Shown here piece after piece: positions 46,693 through 55,490 of a stretch of 64,000 nucleotides of DNA. The stretch is taken from assembly GCF_965279465.1 (NCBI RefSeq), contig NZ_OZ257242.1, forward strand, positions 1,364,001 to 1,428,000, given 5' to 3'. The DNA is from Reyranella sp965279465. GTDB taxonomy: Bacteria; Pseudomonadota; Alphaproteobacteria; Reyranellales; Reyranellaceae. The notes beneath the pieces were generated by a model, which was not told the DNA's origin, made no database searches, and saw only the letters and a list, made by a program, of their open reading frames with translations. How positions within the stretch are numbered: the stretch's first letter is position 1; each line of letters begins with the position of its first letter. Made by a program: the position numbers and the translations under genes.

Positions 46693-48318
46693 TTACCTCG
46701 GAGCAGCCGGTTGCGGCGCGGGTGGACGGCAACGTGGCGCGCCGCCCTTGGGATCTGGTTCAGGTTGGTCGCGGTTCCACCAGCCGCCGCCCAGGGCCTG
46801 AAACAGCGCCGCCGTATCCGTGTAGCGCGCCGCCTGCGCCTGCACGCGCAGCAGCGACGCCTGTTGGTAGGCGAGCTCGGCGGTGAGCACGAAGATGTAG
46901 GTCGTGTCGCCGAGCTCGAGCCGGCGCCGGGCGATGGTGAGGCTGGTCAACGTCGCCTGCTCGGCGGCGACCGCGGCGCGCAACGTGAGTGCGTCGTACT
47001 CCAGCGCGCGCAACGTATCGGCGACATTGCGGAACGCACCGATGACGGTCGAGCGATACTGCGCATCGGCCTGCTCCAGTCCCGCCTGCGCCGCGCGCTT
47101 CTTTGCCGCCAGCGCGCCGCCGTCGATGATCGTCTGCAGGGCGTTGGCGCCGACCACGGAGCCCGCGAGGCCCGGCCCGAAAAGCGTGGCGGTGCTGAGC
47201 GACTGCGTGTTGATGCCGGCATTGATCACGATGTTGGGGAACTGGTTGGCGACCGCAACGCCGACCAGCGCCGAGGCCGAATGGAGATTGGACTCGGCCG
47301 CGCGTACGTCGGGCCGTTGCTCGACCATCTTCGATGGCAGGCTGAGCGGCAGCTCCTGGGGCAGGCGCAGGTCGGTCAGCTTGAAGCGCTCGAGCATGGC
47401 CTGATCCGTCAGCCGGCCGGTCAGGGCGGCCAGCAGATTGCGCTGTTGCGCCAGTGCCTTCTGCAATGGCGGCAGGGTCGCCTCGACCTGGGCAAGAGAG
47501 GCCTGCTGGGTCGCGACGTCGGCGCCAGTCACCGCGCCCAGGCCCGACTGGCGGTTCAGGATATCGAGCGTGCCGCGTTGGGCGGCGATGATGCGCTCGG
47601 TCGCCTCGATCTGGGCGCGTAGCGAGGCTTCGAGGATCGCCGCCGCCACGACGTTGGAGGCGAGCGAGAGATAGGCGCCCTCGAGCTGGAAGCACTGCGC
47701 CTCGGCCAGCGCGTCGAGCGATTCGATCTGCCGGCGGTTGGCGCCCCACAGATCGAGATTGTAGGTGAGCGTCAGCCCGATCGTGAACAGTCCGTAGATG
47801 TAGCTGTTGTCGGCCGTCGCCGAGGACAGGCTCTGCGGCGTCTGGTTCTGCGACGCGCCGAGGCCGCCCTGGATGGTCGGAAAGAGCGTGGCGCGTTGTG
47901 CGCGGGCATTCTCGCGCGCGATCTTCAATCCTGCCGCGGCGGCCTGGATGTCGGGATTGGCTTGCAGCGCCGTCTCGATCAGGCGGTTGAGCTCGGCCGA
48001 TTGAAACACGCTCCACCACTGGCCCGGGATATCGAGGCCCTGCACGATGCGTTGCGCTTCGCCGCCATCGATGCCGCCGGCGACGAGGTTGGTCGCAGTG
48101 TCGGGCAGGTAGGCTTCGGGCTTGGGCGCATCGGGGCGCGCGAAGCCCGGTCCGAGCGTGCAGCCGGCCAACGCCACGCTGGCGAGGATCACACCGATGA
48201 GCTCTGCTGGGAGCGCGGCTCTCCAGGGCCGCTCTTCCTTCGGCTTGTTACGTCCCATGAGCGGCTCTGGAGAGCCGCGCTCCCAGCGGTTCAGGAGCTT
48301 GACGAGGCGACGCATCAT
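46693..48318 (-). CDS. Outer-membrane efflux lipoprotein (NodT/OprM family) with repeat-derived N-terminus
   Basis: This 541-residue TolC-like outer-membrane factor carries the lipobox ALAGCTLGPGF and two OEP domains (VFQSAELNRLIETALQANPDIQAA, VEQRPDVRAAESNLHSASA). It provides the exit duct for the pumps. The start ATG 48318 overlaps the pump A stop by 4 bp. The signal peptide is unusually long (about 53 residues) because codons up to the hydrophobic core derive from an 80-bp palindromic repeat (48207-48286). An ATG at 48258, inside the repeat loop, would give a shorter, more ordinary signal (MGRNKPKEERPW...). Confidence 0.88.
   Translation of the reverse strand: MMRRLVKLLNRWERGSPEPLMGRNKPKEERPWRAALPAELIGVILASVALAGCTLGPGFARPDAPKPEAYLPDTATNLVAGGIDGGEAQRIVQGLDIPGQWWSVFQSAELNRLIETALQANPDIQAAAAGLKIARENARAQRATLFPTIQGGLGASQNQTPQSLSSATADNSYIYGLFTIGLTLTYNLDLWGANRRQIESLDALAEAQCFQLEGAYLSLASNVVAAAILEASLRAQIEATERIIAAQRGTLDILNRQSGLGAVTGADVATQQASLAQVEATLPPLQKALAQQRNLLAALTGRLTDQAMLERFKLTDLRLPQELPLSLPSKMVEQRPDVRAAESNLHSASALVGVAVANQFPNIVINAGINTQSLSTATLFGPGLAGSVVGANALQTIIDGGALAAKKRAAQAGLEQADAQYRSTVIGAFRNVADTLRALEYDALTLRAAVAAEQATLTSLTIARRRLELGDTTYIFVLTAELAYQQASLLRVQAQAARYTDTAALFQALGGGWWNRDQPEPDPKGGAPRCRPPAPQPAAPR
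48207..48286. repeat. 80-bp palindromic repeat, copy A, within the efflux lipoprotein gene
   Basis: The arms CTGGGAGCGCGGCTCTCCAG (48207-48226) and their exact complement (48267-48286) extend inward to 28 bp with one G/T wobble (48234/48259). The loop of 24 bases is close to the loop of the copy at 57461. The whole element is translated in frame as part of the lipoprotein signal region. Confidence 0.85.
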
Positions 48319-51300
48319 GACGGCTCCGTGACGGCCGCCGGCGCAGGCGCTTCCTGTGGCCGTCGGCGCGAGAACAGGCCGATCGCAGCCGGCAACACGG
48401 TGAGGAACAGCAGCGGCGCGATCAGCGTGCCGCCGACCACGACGATCGCCAGCGGCCGTTGCACCTGGCTGCCGATCGCGGTCGAGAAGGCGGCGGGCAG
48501 GAGGCCGACGCAGGCCGCAACACAGGTCATCAGCACGGGCCGCATTTGCAGCGCGCAGGTCGCGCGAAGCGCCTCTTCGCGCTCGATGCCCGATTCGATC
48601 AGGCGGTTGTAGCAGCTGACCACCATGATGCCGTTCATGGCGGCGATACCGAACAGGGCCACGAAGCCGATGGCGGCCGAGATGCTGAAGGGCATGCCCG
48701 CCGCGAAGAGCGCCAGCACCCCGCCCGTCAACGCCATCGGTATCGCGCTGCCGGCGAGCAAAGTGTCGCGCAGGCTGCCGAAGCTGACGTAGAGCAGCAG
48801 CAGGATCAGCGCGATGGCGATCGGCACGGCGATGGCGAGCCGCTGCAATGCGCTCTTGAGGTTGCCGAACTCGCCGACCCATTCGACTCGGTAGCCGCCC
48901 GGGATCCTGACCTTCTCGGCGACCTGTTGCTGCGCCTCCAGCACGGCGCTGCCGAGATCGCGGCCGCGGACCGAGAACTTGACCGGCACGTAGCGCGCCT
49001 GCTGCTCGCGATAGATGTAGAAGGCACCCGACACCAGGGCGACATTCGCCACTTCGGACAACGGTACCTGGGTCACGCCCTTGTCGGTTTGTGCGCCGAT
49101 CGGGATGCGCTTGATGGCTTCGAGGTTCTCGCGATAGCGCGGGGCGAGGCGCACGACCATCGGGAAATGGCGGTCGCTGCCGTTCTCGTAGACGTCGCCG
49201 GCCGCCTGGCCGCCGATCGCGGCCTGCATGGTGGCGTTGATGTCGCCCGGCGCGAGGCCGTAGCGCGCCGCCTTGGCGCGATCGATGTCGATGCGGATGG
49301 TCGGCTGGCCGAGCGAGGCGGAGACCGCGAGATCCGTGACCCCCGGCACAGCGGCGATAGCGTTCTTGATGTCGTCGGCGACCTTGGAAAGCGTTTCGAG
49401 CTCGTTGCCGAACACCTTCACCGAATTCTCGCCTTTCACTCCCGAGGCCGCTTCCTGGACGTTGTCCTGGATGTATTGCGAGAAGGTGAACTCGACGCCG
49501 GGGAAGGCCTTCTCCAGCGCCTCGCTGATCTCGGCGATCAGCGCTTCCTTGTCGACGCCCTTGCGCCACTGGTTGAAAGGCTTCAACGGCACGAAGAACT
49601 CGGCGTTGAAGAAGCCTGTCGAATCGGTGCCGTCGTCCGGCCTGCCGTGCTGCGAGATCACGGTCTCGGCTTCTGGGAAGCCCTTGATCAGCCGGCGCAT
49701 GCGGTTGGCGTAGTCGTTGCCGGCCTCGAGCGAGATCGACGCGGGCATCACGGCGCGGATCCACATGTTGCCTTCCTCGAGCTTGGGCAGGAATTCGAGC
49801 CCGATCGAGCTGCCTGCCAGGATGCCGACCAGGCCGGTCGCAACGCCCAGAGAGAGCGTCGTGCGGCGGCGGGCGAGCACCCAGTCGCGCACATGGCCGT
49901 AGAATCGGCTGAGGCCGCGCACGACCCGCGTCTCGGCATGGGCCACGGTAGCGGGCAGGATCAGCGCGGAGAGCGCGGGCGTGACGGTGAAGGTCGCGAG
50001 CAAGCCGCCGGCCAGCGCGTAGGCATAAGTCCGGGCCATCGGCCCGAAGATATGGCCTTCGACGCCCGACAGGGTGAACAGCGGCAGGAAGCCCGCGATG
50101 ATGATGGTGGCGGAAAAGAAGATCGCCTGAGTGACCTCGGTCGAGGCCTGGAAGATCATCCGGTTCTTGTCGAAGGCGCGGCCGCGATGGCTCGCCTCGG
50201 CGAGATGCCGGAAGATGTTTTCGACCATGATCACGGTCGCGTCGACGATGATGCCGAAGTCGATCGCGCCCATCGACAGCAGGTTTGCCGATTCGCCGTT
50301 CAGCACCAGGATGACGACGGCGAACAGGAGCGCGAAGGGAATCGTCGCGGCCACGATCAGGGCGCTGCGCAGGTCGCCGAGGAACAACCACTGGATCAGG
50401 AAGATCAGCGTCACGCCCATCAGCATGTTGTGCAGCACGGTGTGGGTGGTGACGTCGACCAGCGCGCTGCGGTCGTAGATCCGTTCGACGCGGACGCCGG
50501 GCGGCAGCACGTCGGTGCCGTTGATCCGGTCGACCTCGGCCAGCACCGCGGTCAGGGTCGGCAGCGTTTCCGCGCCGCGGCGCATCAGCACGATGCCCTG
50601 CACGATGTCGTCGTCGTCGTTCTGGCCGGCGATGCCGAGTCGCGGCTCATTGCCCACGGTCACGGTGGCGACATCGGAGACCAGCACCGGCGCACCGTCG
50701 CGCGCCGACAGCATGGTGGTGCGGATCTCGTCCATCGAGCGGATCTGGCCGACCGAGCGCACGATCGCCGACTGCGATCCGATGTTCACCGTGTTGGCGC
50801 CGACGTTGATGTTGGCGCTGTTCAGCCCGTCGAGCACCTGCTTCAGGGTGAGGCCGTAGGCGAGCAGGCGGTCGAGGTCGATGGTGATGTCGTAGGTCTT
50901 GGTCTTGCCGCCCCAGCCGGTGACGTCGATCACCCCGGGAAGCGCCTTGAAGCGGCGCTGGAGCACCCAATCCTGGATGGTCTTGAGATCGGTCACGCTG
51001 TAGCCGGGCGGACCGACGACGCGATAGCGGAAGATCTCGCCGATAGGGCTGGTCGGCGAGAGCACGGGTTGCACGCCGTTGGGCAGGGGCGGCAGCTGGG
51101 CCAGGCGGTTGAGGACGAGCTGTGCGGCGCGTTCATAGCCGACGTCGTAGGTGAACTGCACCTTGACGTCCGAGAGGCCGAACAGCGAGATGGTGCGCAC
51201 CGCCCTGACGTAGGGCAGGCCGGCCATCTGGATTTCGATCGGCACCGTGATGTAGCGCTCGATCTCCTCCGACGACTGGCCGGGATTCTGGGTGATGATG

Positions 51301-51440
51301 TCGACCAGCGGCGGCACCGGGTCGGGATAGGCCTCGATATTCAGCGTCCCGTACGCGAATAGCCCGCCCACCATCATGACCGCCGCCAGGATAATCACCA
51401 GGATACGCTGCTTGAGGGCGGCGGCGACGATGGCATGCAT
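48315..51440 (-). CDS. RND efflux pump A, CzcA/CusA (HME) type
   Basis: This 1041-residue HME-RND pump starts MHAIVAAALKQRILVIILA at 51440, 37 bp after the adaptor stop, with a weak ribosome site. The TM4 relay DFGIIVDATVIMVEN and the porter-domain blocks LNIEAYPDPVPPLVDIITQ and LSPTSPIGEIFRYRVVG are intact. It shares high identity with pump B, from which it is separated by the outer-membrane factor gene. One adaptor and one outer-membrane factor serve both, so the pumps could form alternative homotrimers or a mixed trimer as in MdtBC. Confidence 0.92.
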   Translation of the reverse strand: MHAIVAAALKQRILVIILAAVMMVGGLFAYGTLNIEAYPDPVPPLVDIITQNPGQSSEEIERYITVPIEIQMAGLPYVRAVRTISLFGLSDVKVQFTYDVGYERAAQLVLNRLAQLPPLPNGVQPVLSPTSPIGEIFRYRVVGPPGYSVTDLKTIQDWVLQRRFKALPGVIDVTGWGGKTKTYDITIDLDRLLAYGLTLKQVLDGLNSANINVGANTVNIGSQSAIVRSVGQIRSMDEIRTTMLSARDGAPVLVSDVATVTVGNEPRLGIAGQNDDDDIVQGIVLMRRGAETLPTLTAVLAEVDRINGTDVLPPGVRVERIYDRSALVDVTTHTVLHNMLMGVTLIFLIQWLFLGDLRSALIVAATIPFALLFAVVILVLNGESANLLSMGAIDFGIIVDATVIMVENIFRHLAEASHRGRAFDKNRMIFQASTEVTQAIFFSATIIIAGFLPLFTLSGVEGHIFGPMARTYAYALAGGLLATFTVTPALSALILPATVAHAETRVVRGLSRFYGHVRDWVLARRRTTLSLGVATGLVGILAGSSIGLEFLPKLEEGNMWIRAVMPASISLEAGNDYANRMRRLIKGFPEAETVISQHGRPDDGTDSTGFFNAEFFVPLKPFNQWRKGVDKEALIAEISEALEKAFPGVEFTFSQYIQDNVQEAASGVKGENSVKVFGNELETLSKVADDIKNAIAAVPGVTDLAVSASLGQPTIRIDIDRAKAARYGLAPGDINATMQAAIGGQAAGDVYENGSDRHFPMVVRLAPRYRENLEAIKRIPIGAQTDKGVTQVPLSEVANVALVSGAFYIYREQQARYVPVKFSVRGRDLGSAVLEAQQQVAEKVRIPGGYRVEWVGEFGNLKSALQRLAIAVPIAIALILLLLYVSFGSLRDTLLAGSAIPMALTGGVLALFAAGMPFSISAAIGFVALFGIAAMNGIMVVSCYNRLIESGIEREEALRATCALQMRPVLMTCVAACVGLLPAAFSTAIGSQVQRPLAIVVVGGTLIAPLLFLTVLPAAIGLFSRRRPQEAPAPAAVTEPS

Positions 51441-51477
51441 GAGGGAAAGGTCCGGCCCGGGCCGCGTCAGGGGCCGG

Positions 51478-52728
51478 TCAGTCGCGGGTGGCGGCGCGGT
51501 CGATGAAAAGGGTACCGCTCGCGACAACGGTTTCACCGACGCTGAGACCCTTGCGCACTTCGACGAGGCCGTTGGTGGTGGCGCCGACCTCGATCGGGCG
51601 GGTGACGACGGCTTTCTGTTCGGGCCGCGCGACCCAGACGCGCGCCTGAGCGCCCTCGTAGACCACGGCTTCCTGCGGCACAGACGGCATCAGGCGGCTC
51701 TCGCCCGAGACGATGCGGAAGGACGCGAACATCTCCGGCAGCAGCTCATGATCCGGATTGCGGATCTCGGCGCGCACCGGCAGGCGGCGCGTGTTGGGGT
51801 CGAGCGCCGGCGCCACGTAGGCGAGGCGGGCATTGAAGACGCGGCCGGGGTAGGCGAGCACCGCGACCTCGACGGCGGCCCCGACCTTCATCTTCGGTGC
51901 GTCCGATTCGCGCACGTTGGCGATAAGCCACACGGTGGAGAGGTCACCGACCGTGAAGATCGGGTCGGTCGCTCCGACGGTGATGTACTGGCCGACGCCG
52001 ATCCTGCGCTGGATCACCGTGCCGTTGATCGGCGCAGCGACGATCGTCTCGGCGCCGATGCGGTCGACCGTCTCGAGCTTGCCGATTTCCTCGTCGGAGC
52101 GGCCGAGGATGCGCAGGCGGTTGCGCGAGGCGGCGAGGGCGATCTCGGCCGAGCGCAGGTCGCCCTGCGCGCCGATCAGGTCGGACTGAGCCTGTTCGAG
52201 GTCCTTGAGCGCGCCGCCGCGGATCGCCAGGAGCTCGCGCTGGCGCTTTTCGCTGGTCTGTGCGAGCGCCAGCCTGGACTTCGCCTTGTCGACGCTCGCG
52301 ACGGCGGTCACCAGGTCGTTCTGGCCCTGCACGTACTCGCTGGCGTCGATCGCGAACAGCGGGGCCCCGCGCTCGACGACGTCGCCGGGTTTGGCGATCA
52401 GGCGCGTGACCCGGCCGGAGTAGGGCGAGAACACGGGCGTGGTGGTGTCCTCGTTGATCGCGATCTTGCCGTCGGTCGCGCGCTCGTCGCGGAACGAAAC
52501 CTGGCTTACCGACGCGAGCTTGAGGCTCGCCCATTGCGTCTCGCTCGGGCGGAAGGCGCCGTCGGCATCGCGCGTCACCTTCTCTGGCCGCGCCACGGCA
52601 TTGCCCGGTCCACTGTTCATGACCCAGAAACCGGCGACGATGGCGGCGGCAACGGCAACTCCTCCCGCGAGCCACAGGCGATTGCGCCTGAGGCGGGTGG
52701 ATGAAGTCGATGGGGCCTCGGTCATCAT
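51478..52728 (-). CDS. RND periplasmic adaptor (membrane fusion protein, CusB/CzcB-like)
   Basis: This 416-residue adaptor has an N-terminal membrane anchor (LWLAGGVAVAAAIVAGFWVM) and a lipoyl/barrel-sandwich domain split around a helical hairpin (FSPYSGRVTRLIAKPGDVVERGAPLFAI ... ETIVAAPINGTVIQRRIGVGQYI). A beta-barrel and membrane-proximal domain follow (GLVEVRKGLSVGETVVASGTLFID). It links pump and outer-membrane duct. The start is ATG 52728 (or 52725); a TTG at 52776 would add 16 residues. It is the first gene of the leftward efflux operon and is divergent from the two-component system. Confidence 0.9.
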   Translation of the reverse strand: MMTEAPSTSSTRLRRNRLWLAGGVAVAAAIVAGFWVMNSGPGNAVARPEKVTRDADGAFRPSETQWASLKLASVSQVSFRDERATDGKIAINEDTTTPVFSPYSGRVTRLIAKPGDVVERGAPLFAIDASEYVQGQNDLVTAVASVDKAKSRLALAQTSEKRQRELLAIRGGALKDLEQAQSDLIGAQGDLRSAEIALAASRNRLRILGRSDEEIGKLETVDRIGAETIVAAPINGTVIQRRIGVGQYITVGATDPIFTVGDLSTVWLIANVRESDAPKMKVGAAVEVAVLAYPGRVFNARLAYVAPALDPNTRRLPVRAEIRNPDHELLPEMFASFRIVSGESRLMPSVPQEAVVYEGAQARVWVARPEQKAVVTRPIEVGATTNGLVEVRKGLSVGETVVASGTLFIDRAATRD

Positions 52729-52794
52729 GAGAACGCGGTTCCGTTCGCCGTGAGCATCGGAATGAATGTCGGGCAAACTAGCGTGTTCCTATTA

Positions 52795-52807
52795 CGTCAA
52801 CCTGACG
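52795..52807. promoter_or_regulatory. Small palindrome upstream of the efflux operon
   Basis: CGTCA-ACC-TGACG is a perfect 5-bp inverted repeat 67 bp upstream of the adaptor start. On the minus strand it includes TTGACG, a possible -35, but no good -10 follows. It is a candidate regulator site only. Confidence 0.3.
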
Positions 52808-52913
52808 CGCCGGCCTCGGCTTCGGCGTGCTATGATCGCACTGCGGTCAATGACCAGGGAAGCCGCACCTCAGACCAACAAAGACGTGCAGAATGTTGCC
52901 CACGCTCATCCTC

Positions 52914-53203
52914 GTCATCCTGAGAGCTTGTGAAAAATTCGACGTCGCGACTCAATGACGATCTCGCCACCCACTTACCTCACCCTGAGGAGCGCAGCGC
53001 AGCGGAGCGTCTCGAAGGGTGGCAACGCGCATGACCTTGCTGAACTCCCGTGTTTCCAGCACCGTTGCCACGTCCTTCGAGTGGCCATCCTTCGAGACGC
53101 TCCGCTGCGCTACGCTCCTCAGGATGAGGCGGGAGGGTTGCCAGACCGGTCATTTCACCGCTGGCCAATAAATTCACAAACTCTGAGCGCAGCGAAGGAT
53201 CTC
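52914..53203. repeat. 290-bp dispersed repeat, copy 2
   Basis: This is near-identical to 28647-28936, in the same orientation on the plus strand, including both 40-bp inverted arms. It sits between the divergent efflux operon and the two-component genes and occupies about half of their 608-bp intergenic space (52729-53336). The rest of that space shows no gene. Confidence 0.85.
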
Positions 53204-53336
53204 ACCGAACGATCGGAGACGGGCCGCGTGCCTAGCGTGACGTCCCCGCTGCGCTCAGGACGACCGCGAGGAAGCCCCGAGCCTGCAGGTCCCTGCAGTA
53301 TGATGACTTGAGCGAAGTCAGGGAGGGTCGATACCA

Positions 53337-54017
53337 ATGAGGGTGCTTCTTGTCGAAGATAACCCAGAGCTTGTGTCCCTCCTGATCAAGGGTTTGGGCC
53401 AAAGCGGCTTTTCGGCCGATTCGGTCGGAACGGTGGGCGACGCCCTTCACGTTCTCGCGACGATGAAATACGCCGCAGTTGTTCTCGATCTCGGCCTGCC
53501 GGACGAGGACGGCCTCATCTTGCTGCGCGACATGAGGCGCAAGCACGACACCACGCCGGTGCTGGTGCTGACGGCGCGCGACGGCGTCAGCGACAGGGTC
53601 ATCGGCCTGCGCGAAGGCGCCGACGATTATCTCGCCAAGCCTTTCGCGATGGAGGAACTGGTCGCGCGCCTGCAGGCGCTGCTGCGCCGTCCTGGCAACC
53701 TGCTCGGCCGGCTGCTCACCTTCGGCAATGTCTCGCTCGACACCGAAGGCCGCCAGGTCTTCGTCGGCGGCGCCGCCCGCGCCTTCCCGGCGCGCGAGAC
53801 GGCGGTGCTGGAGATCCTGTTGCGGCGCTGCGGCAATGTGGCGCCCAAGCGCCTGTTCGAGGACCAGCTGTTCGGCCTGTCGGGCGATGTCGGATCGAAC
53901 GCGGTCGAGGTCTACGTCCACCGGCTGCGCAAGATGCTCGGCGATGCCGGTGCCAGTGTGAAGATACATACCGTGCGCGGCGTCGGCTATCTGATGGCGG
54001 AGGAAAAGCCCGGGTGA
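53337..54017 (+). CDS. OmpR-family response regulator
   Basis: This 226-residue regulator has a receiver domain with the acidic pair Glu7-Asp8, phospho-acceptor Asp51 (VVLDLGLPDEDG), Thr79 and Lys101 (AKPF). A winged-helix output domain follows (SNAVEVYVHRLRKMLGDAGASVKIHTVRGVGYLM). It overlaps the sensor kinase gene. Being divergent from the RND operon, it is the likely controller of efflux, as CusR and CzcR are of theirs. The ATG at 53337 has AGGGAGGG upstream. Confidence 0.92.
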   Translation: MRVLLVEDNPELVSLLIKGLGQSGFSADSVGTVGDALHVLATMKYAAVVLDLGLPDEDGLILLRDMRRKHDTTPVLVLTARDGVSDRVIGLREGADDYLAKPFAMEELVARLQALLRRPGNLLGRLLTFGNVSLDTEGRQVFVGGAARAFPARETAVLEILLRRCGNVAPKRLFEDQLFGLSGDVGSNAVEVYVHRLRKMLGDAGASVKIHTVRGVGYLMAEEKPG

Positions 54018-55372
54018 TGCGCTTCCGGTCGATCATCAGCCGAATCGTGGCATTCCACGTCGTGGCGATCGGCGTAACCTCGGTGCTGATGCCGCTCGCG
54101 CTCTACTATCTCCTGAACGAAGCGGCCAATAGTCTGCACCGCGATGCCTTGCGCAGCCAGGCCTTCACTATCGGCAGCTTTATCCGGCCGCAGCCCGACG
54201 GGGGCGTCTCACTCGACATTCCGCCCGAAGTGCGGCCGCTCTATTCCGGCGGCTACGGCCTCTATGCCTATGCCGTGCTGGATCCGGAGGGACGGGTGCT
54301 GTTCTCCTCGCGCCCCGACGGCGCGGCGCTGTTCGCGCACGACGAGCAGGCGGTACGCGACTGGTACGTCCGGCGGCGCAGCACAGGGGCGGTGCTGTTT
54401 GGCGTCAGTGTCGCGCGGCCGATTGGCGATCGCATGTATTTCGTCCAGGTCGCCCAGGACCTCGCGCATCGCGACGTGATCATCGACGATGTCGTGTCGT
54501 CGTTCTTCCCGCGGGTCGCGTGGATCACCTTTCCGATCCTCCTCGTGTTGCTCCTGATCGACATCGTGATCTTCCGCCGCGCCCTCGAGTCGGTGCGCGA
54601 GGCCTCGATGACCGCCGCCTCGATCGGCCCGCAGCGCACCGAGGTGCGTCTTCCCGAGCAGGCGGTGCCGACGGAAATCGCGCCGCTGGTCCATGCCGTC
54701 AACCAGGCGCTCGATCGCCTCGAGGCGGGCTTCCGCGCCCAGCGGGACTTCACCGCCGACATGGCGCACGAGCTGCGCACGCCGCTCGCCATCACCCGCG
54801 CGCGCGTCGATTCGCTGGCGGCCGGACCATTGCGCGACCAGCTCCGCACCGACCTCGTCAATATGGCGCGCACGGTCAACCAGGTGCTCGACATCGCCGA
54901 CCTGGAGAGCTTTCTGGTCGCGACCGATGAACGGGCCGACCTGCATGAGGTCTGTGTCGAAGCCGTCACCTTCATGGCGCCGCTCGCAGTCGACCGCGGC
55001 CAGACGATCGCGCTCACCGGCGCGCCGGGCCCGGTCTGGGTGCGCGGCCATACCGAGGCGCTGTTCCGCGCCGTGCGCAATCTGGTGGAGAATGCAATCC
55101 GTCATACCCCTGCCGGCGTTTCGATCGAGGTCGAGGTGACGGAAGACGGCATGGTACGTGTGCTCGACGACGGGCCGGGTGTGCCTGAAGCCGACCGCGA
55201 ATTGATCTTCCGCCGCTTCTGGCGCCGCGACCGCACCAAAGGCGAGAGCCGCGGCCTGGGACTCGCCATCGTGTCGCGCGTGGCAGAAGCGCACGACGGC
55301 AGCGTTGCGGTCGAGGATCGGCCCGGAGGCGGCTCCATCTTCACACTCAAGCTGCGACCAGCAGCCAGTTGA
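54017..55372 (+). CDS. EnvZ/CusS-type sensor histidine kinase
   Basis: This 451-residue membrane kinase has helices near residues 10-32 and 168-187 enclosing a periplasmic sensor of about 135 residues. A HAMP-like linker follows, then the H-box DMAHELRTPLAIT with His251, N-box NLVENAIRHTP, and G-boxes DDGPGVP and SRGLGLAIV. The periplasmic domain shows no His- or Met-rich metal motif, so the signal is unclear. The start is ATG 54017 (TGATG overlap with the regulator stop) or GTG 54014. It is paired with the OmpR-type regulator. Confidence 0.92.
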   Translation: MRFRSIISRIVAFHVVAIGVTSVLMPLALYYLLNEAANSLHRDALRSQAFTIGSFIRPQPDGGVSLDIPPEVRPLYSGGYGLYAYAVLDPEGRVLFSSRPDGAALFAHDEQAVRDWYVRRRSTGAVLFGVSVARPIGDRMYFVQVAQDLAHRDVIIDDVVSSFFPRVAWITFPILLVLLLIDIVIFRRALESVREASMTAASIGPQRTEVRLPEQAVPTEIAPLVHAVNQALDRLEAGFRAQRDFTADMAHELRTPLAITRARVDSLAAGPLRDQLRTDLVNMARTVNQVLDIADLESFLVATDERADLHEVCVEAVTFMAPLAVDRGQTIALTGAPGPVWVRGHTEALFRAVRNLVENAIRHTPAGVSIEVEVTEDGMVRVLDDGPGVPEADRELIFRRFWRRDRTKGESRGLGLAIVSRVAEAHDGSVAVEDRPGGGSIFTLKLRPAAS

Positions 55373-55490
55373 CCGCTTCGACCGGGGTGTGGCTAGGTGT
55401 TCGATAATCAGAACTTTCCTCGCCATAGGAATGGGGAGGAAAGCCTAACGAGTCGGGTACAACCGGCCGGGGCAGGGGAGCAATGCAGGG

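Noticed and set aside
46693..50391. A 1232-codon minus-strand frame that would make a giant outer-membrane factor
   Set aside because: The upstream 700 codons overlap pump A in another frame and are not conserved in character; the lipoprotein starts at 48318 or 48258.
48459..51362. A 967-codon plus-strand open frame opposite RND pump A
   Set aside because: It is a shadow of the pump gene; the composition is abnormal and no start signal is seen.
52795..52807. A complete sigma-70 promoter for the efflux operon built on TTGACG
   Set aside because: No acceptable -10 hexamer occurs 15-19 bp downstream on the minus strand; only the palindrome is reported.
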